A DNA stretch of 64,000 bases from Candidatus Zixiibacteriota bacterium (GTDB lineage: Bacteria > Zixibacteria > MSB-5A5 > GN15 > PGXB01): NCBI GenBank assembly GCA_016933695.1, contig JAFGAL010000010.1, positions 62,001-126,000 of the forward strand. Direction: 5' to 3'. Both the position numbers and the translations under genes were made by a program. Numbering within the stretch: the first letter of the stretch is position 1; the number at the start of each line of letters is the position of its first letter. Positions 17,117-26,894 of this stretch are shown piece after piece. A model generated the notes under the pieces. The model was not told the DNA's origin and made no database searches. It saw only the letters and a program-made list of their open reading frames with translations.

Positions 17117-18987
17117 TGAAAAAACGAGTGCGAGACACCGGAAACAGGGGGAAGAAAACACCGCATCAGTTTCACTGGGTCGGTTCCGCTTTGCTGGTAT
17201 TTTCCGTTTTGCTGTTTCTGGCCTTCGCCGTCATGTACAATTTCACTCAGGATGATGCGTATATCACGTTTCGCTATGTTGATAATTATGTCACTGGACA
17301 TGGGTTGGTGTTTAACGTTGGCGAGCGGGTGGAGGGATATACCAATTTCCTCTGGCTGGTCCTGCTGATTCCGGTGAAGTTGGTCGGGCTTGATCTTGTC
17401 ATGGTTTCGCGCGTTCTGGGCGTTTTGTGCGGGATCGGGACGCTGTGTGTGCTGTATCTGTTGGCCGGACGGGTACTCGGAACATCATCGCCCTGGCGGG
17501 GTGTGGCCTGTGTTCTTTTGGGTGCCGCGTATTCCTTTGCCTATTGGGCGGTGGCCGGCCTGGAAACTGCGGCCTTTGCACTGGCGGTGATGACATCTCT
17601 GTATATGTATCTCAGGCGATCGTACGTGGCGGCACCGATGCTGGTGGTGGCGACATTGCTTCGCCCGGAAGGCGCGTTGGTACTGGCGTTTCTGGTCGGT
17701 TACGAAATCGTCGCATCACGGCGCCTATCGGAATTTGCCATAATCACGCTGGTTGTTTCCGCTTTGGGGTTGATACCGTATGCGGTATTCAAGCTGGTGT
17801 ATTTCGGCGGACTGCTTCCCAATCCGTTCTATGCGAAGGCGGGATTTACCGTGGCCAAGGTCGGCGACGGGATCGAGTATGTCGGAACGTATTTCTGGCA
17901 TTATCTCGGCGCGGGGGCGTTTCTGCTCCCGGCACTGTATGCCATCTTTAAAAAGAAGCAAAGAGAAACGATCTTGCTTGGGGCGTTTGCGGCGATATAT
18001 ATCGTGTATATCATTCTTATCGGGGGCGACGTATTGAAAGTGCATCGCTTTTTTGTCCCCATCATGCCGGTGCTGGCCGTGCTGGCGGTGGCGGGCTGGC
18101 GCGCCATGCCGAACCCGCGCCTGGTGGGTACGATTGGACTGGCGGGGCTGTTGGTCTGGCAGATGATCGTTCCCCGCGATCATGTCAATACCTATCATTT
18201 TTACGAAAACGAATTGACATCCAAGATGCGCAAAATGGCGGACAATCTGCGCATGATTGACAGCGGCGATTTTTCCCTGGCGGTGTCGACCATCGGAGTG
18301 ATCGGCTATTATCTTCCCGGACATATCGTTATCGACGTGCTGGGGCTGACCGATACGACCATTGCCCGGTATCCCGAAGAGCCGATCGAGGGACTTGAAA
18401 CGACCTGGCGGGAACGCCATTTCAATACGCCGTATCTCCTGTCACGCAATCCGGACTATATCCTGTTTTCCACCGGCATGAAACCGTCGGCTCCCGCCGA
18501 ACGCGCATTATTTTTATACAGCGCCTTTTTACGAAGTTATCGGACGGTGGGTTTTTCATTCGGCGGGGTTTTGCACGACGTCTACAAGCGATATTATGCC
18601 ATTGCGGAGGATGTCTCGCGTGATATCGATGTCGGCTTCGTTCAGAATTACAATAAGGGCATGAATTACCGCACTTCCGGGGAGTTTGCCCGCGGGATTC
18701 AATGCCATCAAAAGGCCGACAAATATCTCGGAGAAATGCGGTATCAGTACACCTCGTATTGCATTGCGGAGTTATATCGCCTGATGGGTGACCACCGGAC
18801 CTGTTATATGATGCTGAAGGATATCATGCAGGAGGATTCGCTGATATACCAGGTCTATAAGGATTTATATTATTACGAATATAGCATGACCAAGAACATG
18901 GCGGAAGTGGAGCACTGCCGGAAGCGTCTGCTTGATCTGGTGCCGTGGTATGTGCCCCGTCTGGATTCACTGGTGGGGAATTTGTAG
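17116..18987 (+). CDS. GT-C type membrane glycosyltransferase-like protein with C-terminal helical tail
   Basis: Membrane protein of 623 residues with ten or more hydrophobic helices in the first 400 residues. The first periplasmic loop carries QDDAYITFRYVDNYVTGHG followed by GERVEGYTNFLWL. The DDAYITFRY..N...G.G..FN.GE.VEGYTNFLW pattern is shared with polyprenol-dependent GT-C arabinosyl/mannosyl-transferase-like proteins (AftB-like). The Asp pair is the expected catalytic site. Residues 500-623 are soluble, helical and TPR-like (NYRTSGEFARGIQCHQKADKYLGE). The ATG shares a base with the glgA stop (TGATG). The likely role is transfer of a lipid-linked sugar outside the inner membrane; donor and acceptor are unknown. 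Confidence 0.7.
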   Translation: MKKRVRDTGNRGKKTPHQFHWVGSALLVFSVLLFLAFAVMYNFTQDDAYITFRYVDNYVTGHGLVFNVGERVEGYTNFLWLVLLIPVKLVGLDLVMVSRVLGVLCGIGTLCVLYLLAGRVLGTSSPWRGVACVLLGAAYSFAYWAVAGLETAAFALAVMTSLYMYLRRSYVAAPMLVVATLLRPEGALVLAFLVGYEIVASRRLSEFAIITLVVSALGLIPYAVFKLVYFGGLLPNPFYAKAGFTVAKVGDGIEYVGTYFWHYLGAGAFLLPALYAIFKKKQRETILLGAFAAIYIVYIILIGGDVLKVHRFFVPIMPVLAVLAVAGWRAMPNPRLVGTIGLAGLLVWQMIVPRDHVNTYHFYENELTSKMRKMADNLRMIDSGDFSLAVSTIGVIGYYLPGHIVIDVLGLTDTTIARYPEEPIEGLETTWRERHFNTPYLLSRNPDYILFSTGMKPSAPAERALFLYSAFLRSYRTVGFSFGGVLHDVYKRYYAIAEDVSRDIDVGFVQNYNKGMNYRTSGEFARGIQCHQKADKYLGEMRYQYTSYCIAELYRLMGDHRTCYMMLKDIMQEDSLIYQVYKDLYYYEYSMTKNMAEVEHCRKRLLDLVPWYVPRLDSLVGNL

Positions 18988-19075
18988 CTCGAATGCCTTG
19001 TGCGATGGTCGGATAGATGTGTCCCCGGAATAACAAACACTCGTCATGAAAAAAAGCGGGAACGCTTCAAAAAAG

Positions 19076-19103
19076 TTGACAAACGGTTTTTCCGATATAT
19101 ATT
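19076..19103 (+). promoter_or_regulatory. Promoter of the tRNA pair
   Basis: TTGACA at 19076-19081 and TATATT at 19098-19103 with a 16-base spacer, 15 bases upstream of the tRNA-Gly 5' end. Confidence 0.65.
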
Positions 19104-19118
19104 AGGACGAGACAACAA

Positions 19119-19196
<78 letters not shown>

Positions 19197-19200
19197 TTAT

Positions 19201-19272
<72 letters not shown>

Positions 19273-19348
19273 TTTTTTTTGCCCTGCCGCAATCTCCACC
19301 ATTTGGTAAACATGGTGCAAAAAAATGGCCGGATCGTTCTTATTTTGC

Positions 19349-19376
19349 TTTACATGACGGATAATTTTTCTATATT
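19349..19376 (+). promoter_or_regulatory. Promoter of the ferredoxin gene
   Basis: TTTACA at 19349-19354 and TATATT at 19371-19376, spacer 16 bases, upstream of the strong ribosome-binding site TAGGAGGTG. Confidence 0.5.
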
Positions 19377-19429
19377 CCTTCCTTAAAATAAATAGAACTG
19401 CCGTATTTGTTTTTAGGAGGTGCATAGAG

Positions 19430-19618
19430 ATGGCAATGCGTATTACTGATGAATGCACGGCCTGTGGGTTGTGTCTTCCGGAATGTCCGACCAGTTCGAT
19501 CGAAGAGGGCGACATCTACATCATTAATCCCGACACCTGCAACGAGTGCGAGGACCAGGAAAACGGCCCCCATTGTGTCGAGGTCTGCCCGGTTGAATGT
19601 ATCGAAAAAGCGGATTAA
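19430..19618 (+). CDS. 2[4Fe-4S] ferredoxin
   Basis: Small electron carrier of 62 residues. The first cluster motif is CTACGLCLPEC (CxxCxxCxxxC). The second is formed by CNEC and, after an insertion of about eight residues, CVEVCPVEC. The longer spacing in the second motif is typical of the YfhL/Fdx-type bacterial ferredoxins. TAGGAGGTG lies upstream of the ATG. It has its own promoter and terminator, so it is probably monocistronic, although archease and RtcB follow closely. The redox partner is unknown. Confidence 0.92.
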   Translation: MAMRITDECTACGLCLPECPTSSIEEGDIYIINPDTCNECEDQENGPHCVEVCPVECIEKAD

Positions 19619-19635
19619 ATCAGACGTAGATTCAG

Positions 19636-19670
19636 AAAAACGTCGCTTGCATGCAGGCGGCGTTTTTTTT
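19636..19670 (+). terminator. Rho-independent terminator of the ferredoxin gene
   Basis: Stem AAACGTCGC / GCGGCGTTT with a ten-base loop, followed by TTTTTTTT, 20 bases after the ferredoxin stop. Confidence 0.8.
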
Positions 19671-19680
19671 ATTGTACACC

Positions 19681-20106
19681 ATGCCATTTCGTATCAGTGA
19701 TGAACATACCAGCGCCGATGTCGGCCTGGTGATTTCCGGAAAGAGCCTGGAAGAGTTGTTTGCCGATGCCGCTTTGGGTGTGACCGCGATCATGACCGAT
19801 CCCGACCGGCTGGAGGAGAGGCGGCGTATCGAGGTGGAACTGAGTGCCGAAAACCTTGAGAATTTGTTTCTGGGGTGGCTTTCGGAAATCGTATATTACA
19901 AGGATGCCGAGTGTTTCCTTTTTAGGCGGTGCGAATTCAGCTTGCTTGATGAAAACCCGCCGCGATTGAAAGCGGAGTTGTTCGGGGATCGTATCGACCC
20001 CGACCGTCACGTGCTGATGGCGGATATCAAGGCGGTAACGTACTATAAATTCAAATTGATAAAAGGCAATCAGGATTGGCAGGCCGAGGTGGTGCTTGAT
20101 TTATGA
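19681..20106 (+). CDS. Archease (RtcB activating factor)
   Basis: Protein of 141 residues matching archease, which accelerates guanylylation of the RNA ligase RtcB and broadens its nucleotide use. The opening MPFRISDEHTSADVGLVISG is the family signature (EHTADVG), and the conserved acidic residues around WLSEIVYYKDAE and near the C-terminus (VTYYKFKLIKGN) are present. The ATG at 19681 is preferred: an upstream in-frame ATG at 19651 lies inside the ferredoxin terminator. There is no clear Shine-Dalgarno sequence. The stop overlaps the rtcB start (ATGA), so the pair is translationally coupled. Confidence 0.88.
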   Translation: MPFRISDEHTSADVGLVISGKSLEELFADAALGVTAIMTDPDRLEERRRIEVELSAENLENLFLGWLSEIVYYKDAECFLFRRCEFSLLDENPPRLKAELFGDRIDPDRHVLMADIKAVTYYKFKLIKGNQDWQAEVVLDL

Positions 20107-21557
20107 GTAGAGAAACATTCACGCAGATCAGTGATTCGGTCTGGGAAATCGCCCCGGATTACAAAGACGGTATGCTGGTCCCGGCGCGCGTACTGTCGTC
20201 GCGGGCGTTGATCGACGGGATCGATGAAAAAGTGATCGACCAGATCACCAACGTGGCCTGTCTTCCGGGGATACGCCGGTACGCTTTGTGCATGCCCGAC
20301 GGTCATATGGGATACGGTTTCCCGATCGGCGGCGTCGCGGCGTTCAGTATCGATGACGGAGTTATTTCGCCGGGCGGAATCGGATTCGATATCAACTGCG
20401 GCATGCGTCTTCTGCGAACCGATTTAACACTGGCGGAGCTTGAACCCCGCAAGGAACAACTGCTCAATGAGTTGTATCAGACGATACCGTCCGGGGTTGG
20501 GTCAAGCGGTTATGTGAAACTTAAACAGGATCAGTTTCGGGATGTCATGGAACGAGGCCTGGACTGGTGCCTGGATAATGACTACGCCGTCGATCATGAC
20601 CTGGATCATATCGAAAACCGGGGACGACTGGACGGCGCCGATTCAACGGCGGTGTCGCAGAAGGCGATTTCGCGGGGGATCAACCAGATGGGGACACTCG
20701 GTTCGGGTAATCACTATCTGGAAATCGCAGTGGCAAAGCCGGAACATATCTATGACCGTAACATTGCCAATCGATTCGGCATTGACCGCGAAAACCAGAT
20801 CGTAATTTCGATCCATTGCGGCTCACGGGGGTTCGGCCATCAGATCGCAACCGATTACCTTCAGGTTTTCTCCGACTGCGCCAAAAGATACGGTTTGGCG
20901 GTCCGTGACCGGGAGTTGCTGTCCGCGCCAGTTACCTCCACTGAGGGACAGCGGTATTTCAAGGCCATGTGCTGTGCGGCCAATGCGGCGTTCGTGAATC
21001 GTCAGTTGATAACCCACGGCGTGCGGCAGGTGTTCAGCCGGATATTCGGTCGTGATGCGGCCAAGCTCGGCATCCAGACGGTGTACGATGTGGCACATAA
21101 TATCGCCAAGCGGGAACGGTATACCATTGAAGGACGGGAACAGGAGGTCTTGGTGCATCGCAAGGGCGCGACCCGGTCGTTCGGACCGGGGCGTGATGAG
21201 GTTCCTGCGGCGTATCGGGATATCGGTCAGCCGGTAATCGTGGGCGGCTCAATGGAAACCGGCTCGGCGTTGCTGTGCGGAACGACTGTCGCCGATCGGG
21301 AGACCTTCGGATCGTCGCTTCACGGGGCCGGGCGTACCATGTCGCGGATGAAAGCCAAAAAGGCCATGCGCGGCGAGGCGGTCAAGCAACGCATGAAAGA
21401 GTGTGGTATTCTGGTCAAAACCGGGTATATGCCGGGATTGGCGGAGGAAGCCGCGTATGCGTATAAGGATATCGACGAGGTGGTCGACGCGGTGCATGCC
21501 GCGGGGATCTCCCGGAAAGTCGCTCGGTTTCATCCGGTTCTGAACGTCAAGGGATAA
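20103..21557 (+). CDS. rtcB: RNA-splicing ligase RtcB
   Basis: GTP-dependent RNA ligase of 484 residues that joins 2',3'-cyclic phosphate (or 3'-phosphate) and 5'-hydroxyl ends in tRNA repair or splicing. Seen in order: PDGHMGYGFPIGGVAAF, GGIGFDINCGMRLL, TLGSGNHYLEI, the metal site HCGSRGFGHQ, and SSLHGAGRTMSR with the guanylylated histidine at about residue 407. These cover the family active site, and the length is typical. It overlaps the archease gene by four bases. Two tRNA genes lie just upstream but on a separate transcript. No intron is visible in them, so a repair role seems more likely than splicing. Confidence 0.95.
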   Translation: MSRETFTQISDSVWEIAPDYKDGMLVPARVLSSRALIDGIDEKVIDQITNVACLPGIRRYALCMPDGHMGYGFPIGGVAAFSIDDGVISPGGIGFDINCGMRLLRTDLTLAELEPRKEQLLNELYQTIPSGVGSSGYVKLKQDQFRDVMERGLDWCLDNDYAVDHDLDHIENRGRLDGADSTAVSQKAISRGINQMGTLGSGNHYLEIAVAKPEHIYDRNIANRFGIDRENQIVISIHCGSRGFGHQIATDYLQVFSDCAKRYGLAVRDRELLSAPVTSTEGQRYFKAMCCAANAAFVNRQLITHGVRQVFSRIFGRDAAKLGIQTVYDVAHNIAKRERYTIEGREQEVLVHRKGATRSFGPGRDEVPAAYRDIGQPVIVGGSMETGSALLCGTTVADRETFGSSLHGAGRTMSRMKAKKAMRGEAVKQRMKECGILVKTGYMPGLAEEAAYAYKDIDEVVDAVHAAGISRKVARFHPVLNVKG

Positions 21558-21631
21558 GGCTTTTTATCCTCTGAATCGATCCATATAGTATAGATATCTC
21601 TGATTGATTAATTAAAAACGGTACATTAAAA

Positions 21632-21698
21632 GAGGGTGCTACTCTGGTTGGGTAGAGGGGGCTAGGAAACTACCCAGGGACAGCAGAGAGTCACCCTC
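21632..21698. ncRNA. Candidate structured RNA element of unknown class
   Basis: Three nested stems: GAGGGTG / CACCCTC (21632-21638 with 21692-21698), ACTCT / AGAGT (21641-21645 with 21687-21691) and TGGGTAG / CTACCCA (21649-21655 with 21670-21676), around a 14-base purine-rich loop. It sits in the 367-base gap between rtcB and the PAS regulator, about 230 bases before that start. I do not recognise a known riboswitch core in it. The strand is uncertain; no strong T-run follows on either side. The rest of the gap holds only AT-rich sequence and an orphan AAAAAGGAG at 21801. Confidence 0.45.
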
Positions 21699-21924
21699 GA
21701 GACTTCTTTAATTATGAAAAACTTTTGAGATTTGTCAAGCTGTTTTTTCTATTTTCGTCATCTGTCGACTAAATATTAGGTCGAAAATGCCGGTTATATA
21801 AAAAAGGAGCAAATAAACAAAGAGCTTGCCAATTTCGTATTTTATCTGCATTTTATAGGCATATGGGTCGCGGCGACACCATCTGGCAACAGACGTGGGG
21901 GCGATAGTATTAAGGGCTGACGCC

Positions 21925-24900
21925 ATGAACAAGCGCGATGAAGATTTCAACGCCTCTCGCCATACTTCATCGACGACAGATAATCACAACAGACAAGACA
22001 AAGATATACAGAAACTTATAAGCCGAGTGGTTAAGCGTAGTGATTTTTCCTCTCCGGAAGCGGCTCGGCGACTAGTCGATTCCAACGATTTAGCGGCCGC
22101 AATTCTGTCGTCAAAGGGGAATATGATAAGGGCGAGTGTTGCCCTTAGCAGTATATTCGGCTTGAAACCAGACCTGATACCGGAAAAACCTCTGATTGAT
22201 TTGCTGAATGCCGATGATATCGTCGGCGTGGAAAAGGCCATCGGCGATATTGCGGCCGGAAACACGGATACGGCGAAGTTGACGCTACGATTCAATGATC
22301 TCCCCTCAGGCGAGAATGCTTTTGCAGTGGAGCTTTATGCCATTGCCGGTTCGGACGGCCGGATCGGCATGGTTGTGCAAGGATCAGGAGTCAGTGCGGT
22401 TGACAGTGAATCCGATCCCGCTTTGAAGGGAGACCCTATTGCGGATTTGCTGGACAGCCAGACGAAAATGGGGATCATTATATTTCAGAACGACAGGGTT
22501 GTCTATGCCAATCGGGCGGCCGCACTGATTATGGAATATTCTGAAGCGGAGCTGCGGTCCAAATCCTATGACCGGATTGCACAGATCGTGCATGAGCAGG
22601 ATCGGCCCTTTGTCATGGAGCAGGCTCACCGTAAACAGCATGAAGAAAAAGGGGACGTGGTTCACCGCTATACGTATCGTATATACACCAAAAGCGGCAA
22701 ACTTCGCTGGCTGGATCAGTATTCCGCCGCCTGCAGGTATGACGGCAAAATGGCAGATTTTATCACTTTCATCGATATCACCGAGCAAAAGCGGATCGAC
22801 GGTTATTATGGCAAGGGACAGGCGCGATATCGGGAACTGGCCGACTTGCTTCCGCAGGCCTATTATGAAATGGATCTGACCGGTACCATTCAGTACATCA
22901 ACAGTTATGGCCTAAGATTGTGCGGATACACGCGCGAGGATATTGCGGCCGGTTTGTGCGCATATGATATAATGGTTTTCGAGGATCGGGAACGAATCCT
23001 GAGTGATGTGTCCAAGGTTTTACGGGGAGAGCATATCGATAAGCACGAATACCGTCTGCAACATCGGAATGGTCAGGTCTTGTCGGTATTGATTTACTCG
23101 GCTCCGATTATTGAAGACAATCGCCCGGTGGGACTGTGGGGGTTGGTCGCCGATATCACCGAAACCAAAAAAGTCGAGGAATTGCTTCGCATCAGCGAGG
23201 AACGGTATGCCCTGGCCACCTCTGTCGGGCGGATCGGCGTGTGGGATTTGGACCTGATCACCAATGAGTTCTATCTTGATCCCGGCATTAAGGCCATTCT
23301 GGGATATCGTGACGATGAAATTCCGAATGATCTCACATCCTGGGACAAACATATCTATCCCGATGATTTGGATGACGTTATGGCAGCCATCAAGGCGCAT
23401 GTCGACGGAGAGACATCCGAGTATGTGCATGAACAGCGTATGATTCACAAGGATGGTTCCGTACGCTGGGTGTTTTCGCGGGGACAGGCGATCCGGGATC
23501 GGGACGGCACGGCGATACGCCTGGTTGGAACCGATATGGATATTACGGCTCGTCGGGAGGCGGAAGCGGCCCTGCGCAAGAGCGAAGAAAAGTATCACAA
23601 CCTGTTCGAGTTTTCGCAGGGGGCGGTGATTATTGTATCGTATGACGGAGTAATACTTGATTGCAACAATGCCGCGCTGAAATTCACCGGTGCTGTCAAA
23701 TCCGATATAATCGGAAGACCGTTTTACGGTCATGACCTGTTTCAGGTCGATGATATCAGCCGGTATCTGAATATTCTGCGGCAGTTGGCCGACGGCAACG
23801 ACATCGGGCCGTTTGAAGCGAAAGTGTATATCAAAGAACAGCCCCATTGGCTGGAAATACTCCCATCACACCTGGCCGACTATAACGGAAAGCCCGCCAT
23901 TCAGATTGTGGCGCGCAATATTACTTCAAGCAAACTGACGGAGCTGACATTAAAAGAGGTCGAATCGCGGTTTACGGAAGTGCTTGAGAATTCACGCGAC
24001 GTGATGTATCGGCTGAATCTTGAGACCGAGACCTATGATTATGTTTCCCGGGCGGTAATCGACATGCTGGGATATACGCCGGAAGAGATTATCGCCGGAG
24101 GCCTGGGGTTGATGCGGACGCTGGTCCCGCAGGACGATCTGAAAAGGCAGGCATTGCACCGTCGGCATATTCTCGCGTCACAACTTGACGAACCGGTCTC
24201 AACCACCACCGAGTACCGCATTCGCGAAAAGAGAGGAACCTATCGCTGGTTGAGCGACAGCCATGTCGTATTGCGCGATGTCGCCGGAGTCCCGCGGTAT
24301 ATCATCGGGAGTGTCCGCGACATCACGGCGCAGAAGATGTCCGAGGAAGTCCTGCGAAATCGCGAAGAACACTGGCGGTCACTTTTGGATACCGCCAACA
24401 GCCTGATTTTCTGCCTCGACAAGGATGCACACATTACCGTATTCAACAAGGAATGTGAGCGGGTCACGGGGTATTTGCAGGAGGAAGTGCTCGGCAGGAA
24501 ATGGCAGGCCTTATTTCTCCCGGCTGACCATCCGCACCATCGTCTAAAAAGTTTCGCCGAGTGGGTCCGCCAACATCCCTCCGATCAATATGAAGGCCCG
24601 GTGAAAACGAAATCGGGCGAAATCAGGACCATTCTCTGGTCAACTTCCGCCATTTTCTCTGCCGATTCCGATGAGTTAACGGCCCTGGCGGTCGGGCATG
24701 ATATCACCGAGTACAAGGCCGCCCTGGAGGCGTTGGGCGAAAGCGAGGAACGCTATCGTGAGTTGACCAACCTGCTTCCGCAAACCGTCTTCGAGGTTGA
24801 TCTCGATCTTCATTTCACCCTGACCAATAAGCACGGATTTGAATTCTCCGGGTACAGTCAGAATGATATTGACCGGGGAATAAGTGTGTTCGATGTGGTC

Positions 24901-26817
24901 GTAAAAGAGGATCATCAGCGTTTGCGAGACAATCTCGAACGGCTATTCAAGGGCGAATCGCGAGACGATCACGGTTATAGAATGATCACCCGGGACGGAC
25001 GAATTGTTCCGGTGCTGATTTATTCCAGCGTTATTTATCGTAACGGTCATCCGGCTGGATTGCGGGGGGTACTGATCGACATTACGGATCGTATCCGGGC
25101 CGAAGAGGCGCTGGCGCTGAGCGAGGAACGGTATCGCACGCTGGTGGAGGATATGCCGGCATTAATGTGTCGCTTCGATGCGGACGGCATCCTGACCTAT
25201 GTCAACAGCGCGTATTGCCGCTATTTCCAGAAGTCTCCCGAACGACTGATCGGCCATAATTTCTTCCAGTTCATCCCGGAACAGGAGCGGGACAGATTAC
25301 AGGAGCAATTACGGCAGTTGTCGCCCCAACGTCCCAACCTGGTGTCGGAGCATCGGGTGTTATTGTCCAACGGTGAAGTGCGATGGCAGGAATGGCGTAA
25401 CCGGGTGCTTCTTGATGATGCCAATCAGGTTATCGGGTTCCAGTCGGTCGGGATAGATATTACCGACCGCAAACGGGCCGAAGAAATTTTGCGGGAGAGC
25501 GAGGAGAAATACCGTATTCTGGTGGAAAACGCCGCCCAGGCGATCTTTACCATTAATGTCAATGGGACGTTTTTATACTTCAACGAGGTGGCCGCGCGGT
25601 ATCTGGGCGGACGCGCCGAAGATTTTGTCGGCAAGAATATGGCTGAGCTGTTTCATCCCACCGACGCCGAATTCCAGATGAAATACCTGCGGGAGTCGAT
25701 CAGTTCGGGACGTCGGATTGTCACCGAAAGCCGAGTCTCGTTTCCGATGGGGACGCGCTGGTTTAAAACCATCATTCAACCGATTCAATCCCGCAAGGAT
25801 GATATTGCGTCGGCACTTCTTCTCGCGGAAGATATCACTGAGCGTAAAACCAACGAATTGCGCAATACCGCGCGCCTGCAGCTGCTGGACCGTCTTCGCA
25901 CGATTACCAATCTAAACGATTTGCTGGCCACCTGCTGTCTGGTTTTGCGGGAAACCGGTTTTTACAATCGGTCGGCGTTTGTCAAACTGGACAAAAACGG
26001 CAAGGTGACAAATCGCGGCGACGTGGGGTATGATTCCGGATCCGACCGGTTGATTGCCCGGCTGATGAAGGGATTGATGATGCGGGTGGTCGGAACACAA
26101 GGCGGTGAAAAATGCCGAATCAGGAAATCATATTTGATAACGGGGTCGATGTTACGGCAGGAAGCTGAACGCGGTCAAAGACAACGGGGAAAGGAAACAT
26201 CGGCAGTCGAAGAACCGGGTTTTCGCCTGTTTGTCCCGGTGATCAATGAAGAGAATAGGTATGACGGATGGCTGATGGTTGAGGGTGGACCTGATCAGGA
26301 ATCGCCGGGCAATGATGACGTGGTGTTCCTTGAGGAATTGGTGGAAATTGTCGCCAAGGATTTGCGCCGTATCGAGTGGGTGGGGCAGTTAAACCGAGAG
26401 CGGGTCGCGCTTCGCGAAAAGAATATCGCATTAAAGGAAGTGCTTGAACATATCGAAGAGGAAAAACAGAGTATCAAGCAGGAAGTCGCCAAAAACGTCG
26501 ACCAGAATATCCTTCCCGCCCTCAAGAAGGCAATGAAACCGGACGGGACGGTCAACAAGCGACTGCTCGGATTTGTGATCGATGGATTGGAGAGCCTGGC
26601 CAGTGTGTCGGGTGGTTTGATGCGTTTGCAGGCGCGCCTTTCGCCGCGCGAAGTGGAAATCTGTAATCTGATCAAGTCGGGGTTGTCATCGCAGGAGATT
26701 GCCGATACGTTGTTCGTGACAGTCGCAACGGTTAAAAAGCATCGCGAAACCATCCGTAAAAAGTTTGATATTTCCAATAAAAAGATAAATCTGGCGTCGT
26801 TTCTTAAAGATATTTAG
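21925..26817 (+). CDS. Giant multi-PAS transcriptional regulator with GAF-like and LuxR-type HTH domains
   Basis: Soluble sensor-regulator of 1630 residues from the ATG at 21925; a GTG at 21895 would add ten residues. I count about ten consecutive PAS units, most ending in a PAC-type D(I/M)T element such as FIDITEQKRI, VADITETKKV, DMDITARREA, VRDITAQKMS, IDITDRIRA or EDITERKTN. Most begin with SEE(R/K)Y helices. A GAF-like region follows (LDRLRTITNLNDLLATCCLVLRE ...), then a coiled coil (REKNIALKEVLEHIEEEKQSI). The last 65 residues form a LuxR-type HTH (LSPREVEICNLIKSGLSSQEIADTLFVTVATVKKHRETI). No histidine-kinase, GGDEF or receiver domain is present, so signal sensing and DNA binding are in one chain. 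No transmembrane helix is seen. Ligands and targets are unknown. Confidence 0.88.
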   Translation: MNKRDEDFNASRHTSSTTDNHNRQDKDIQKLISRVVKRSDFSSPEAARRLVDSNDLAAAILSSKGNMIRASVALSSIFGLKPDLIPEKPLIDLLNADDIVGVEKAIGDIAAGNTDTAKLTLRFNDLPSGENAFAVELYAIAGSDGRIGMVVQGSGVSAVDSESDPALKGDPIADLLDSQTKMGIIIFQNDRVVYANRAAALIMEYSEAELRSKSYDRIAQIVHEQDRPFVMEQAHRKQHEEKGDVVHRYTYRIYTKSGKLRWLDQYSAACRYDGKMADFITFIDITEQKRIDGYYGKGQARYRELADLLPQAYYEMDLTGTIQYINSYGLRLCGYTREDIAAGLCAYDIMVFEDRERILSDVSKVLRGEHIDKHEYRLQHRNGQVLSVLIYSAPIIEDNRPVGLWGLVADITETKKVEELLRISEERYALATSVGRIGVWDLDLITNEFYLDPGIKAILGYRDDEIPNDLTSWDKHIYPDDLDDVMAAIKAHVDGETSEYVHEQRMIHKDGSVRWVFSRGQAIRDRDGTAIRLVGTDMDITARREAEAALRKSEEKYHNLFEFSQGAVIIVSYDGVILDCNNAALKFTGAVKSDIIGRPFYGHDLFQVDDISRYLNILRQLADGNDIGPFEAKVYIKEQPHWLEILPSHLADYNGKPAIQIVARNITSSKLTELTLKEVESRFTEVLENSRDVMYRLNLETETYDYVSRAVIDMLGYTPEEIIAGGLGLMRTLVPQDDLKRQALHRRHILASQLDEPVSTTTEYRIREKRGTYRWLSDSHVVLRDVAGVPRYIIGSVRDITAQKMSEEVLRNREEHWRSLLDTANSLIFCLDKDAHITVFNKECERVTGYLQEEVLGRKWQALFLPADHPHHRLKSFAEWVRQHPSDQYEGPVKTKSGEIRTILWSTSAIFSADSDELTALAVGHDITEYKAALEALGESEERYRELTNLLPQTVFEVDLDLHFTLTNKHGFEFSGYSQNDIDRGISVFDVVVKEDHQRLRDNLERLFKGESRDDHGYRMITRDGRIVPVLIYSSVIYRNGHPAGLRGVLIDITDRIRAEEALALSEERYRTLVEDMPALMCRFDADGILTYVNSAYCRYFQKSPERLIGHNFFQFIPEQERDRLQEQLRQLSPQRPNLVSEHRVLLSNGEVRWQEWRNRVLLDDANQVIGFQSVGIDITDRKRAEEILRESEEKYRILVENAAQAIFTINVNGTFLYFNEVAARYLGGRAEDFVGKNMAELFHPTDAEFQMKYLRESISSGRRIVTESRVSFPMGTRWFKTIIQPIQSRKDDIASALLLAEDITERKTNELRNTARLQLLDRLRTITNLNDLLATCCLVLRETGFYNRSAFVKLDKNGKVTNRGDVGYDSGSDRLIARLMKGLMMRVVGTQGGEKCRIRKSYLITGSMLRQEAERGQRQRGKETSAVEEPGFRLFVPVINEENRYDGWLMVEGGPDQESPGNDDVVFLEELVEIVAKDLRRIEWVGQLNRERVALREKNIALKEVLEHIEEEKQSIKQEVAKNVDQNILPALKKAMKPDGTVNKRLLGFVIDGLESLASVSGGLMRLQARLSPREVEICNLIKSGLSSQEIADTLFVTVATVKKHRETIRKKFDISNKKINLASFLKDI

Positions 26818-26859
26818 GGCGAAGTAATCTATACGTATTACGCGGGCATATTATTAGTC

Positions 26860-26888
26860 TTGCATAATTTATTTTGAAAACATATTAT
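26860..26888 (+). promoter_or_regulatory. Promoter of the candidate small RNA
   Basis: TTGCAT at 26860-26865 and TATTAT at 26883-26888, spacer exactly 17 bases, 43 bases after the PAS regulator stop codon. No open reading frame of note follows on the plus strand before the terminator at 26983-27031. Confidence 0.6.
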
Positions 26889-26894
26889 ATTGAT

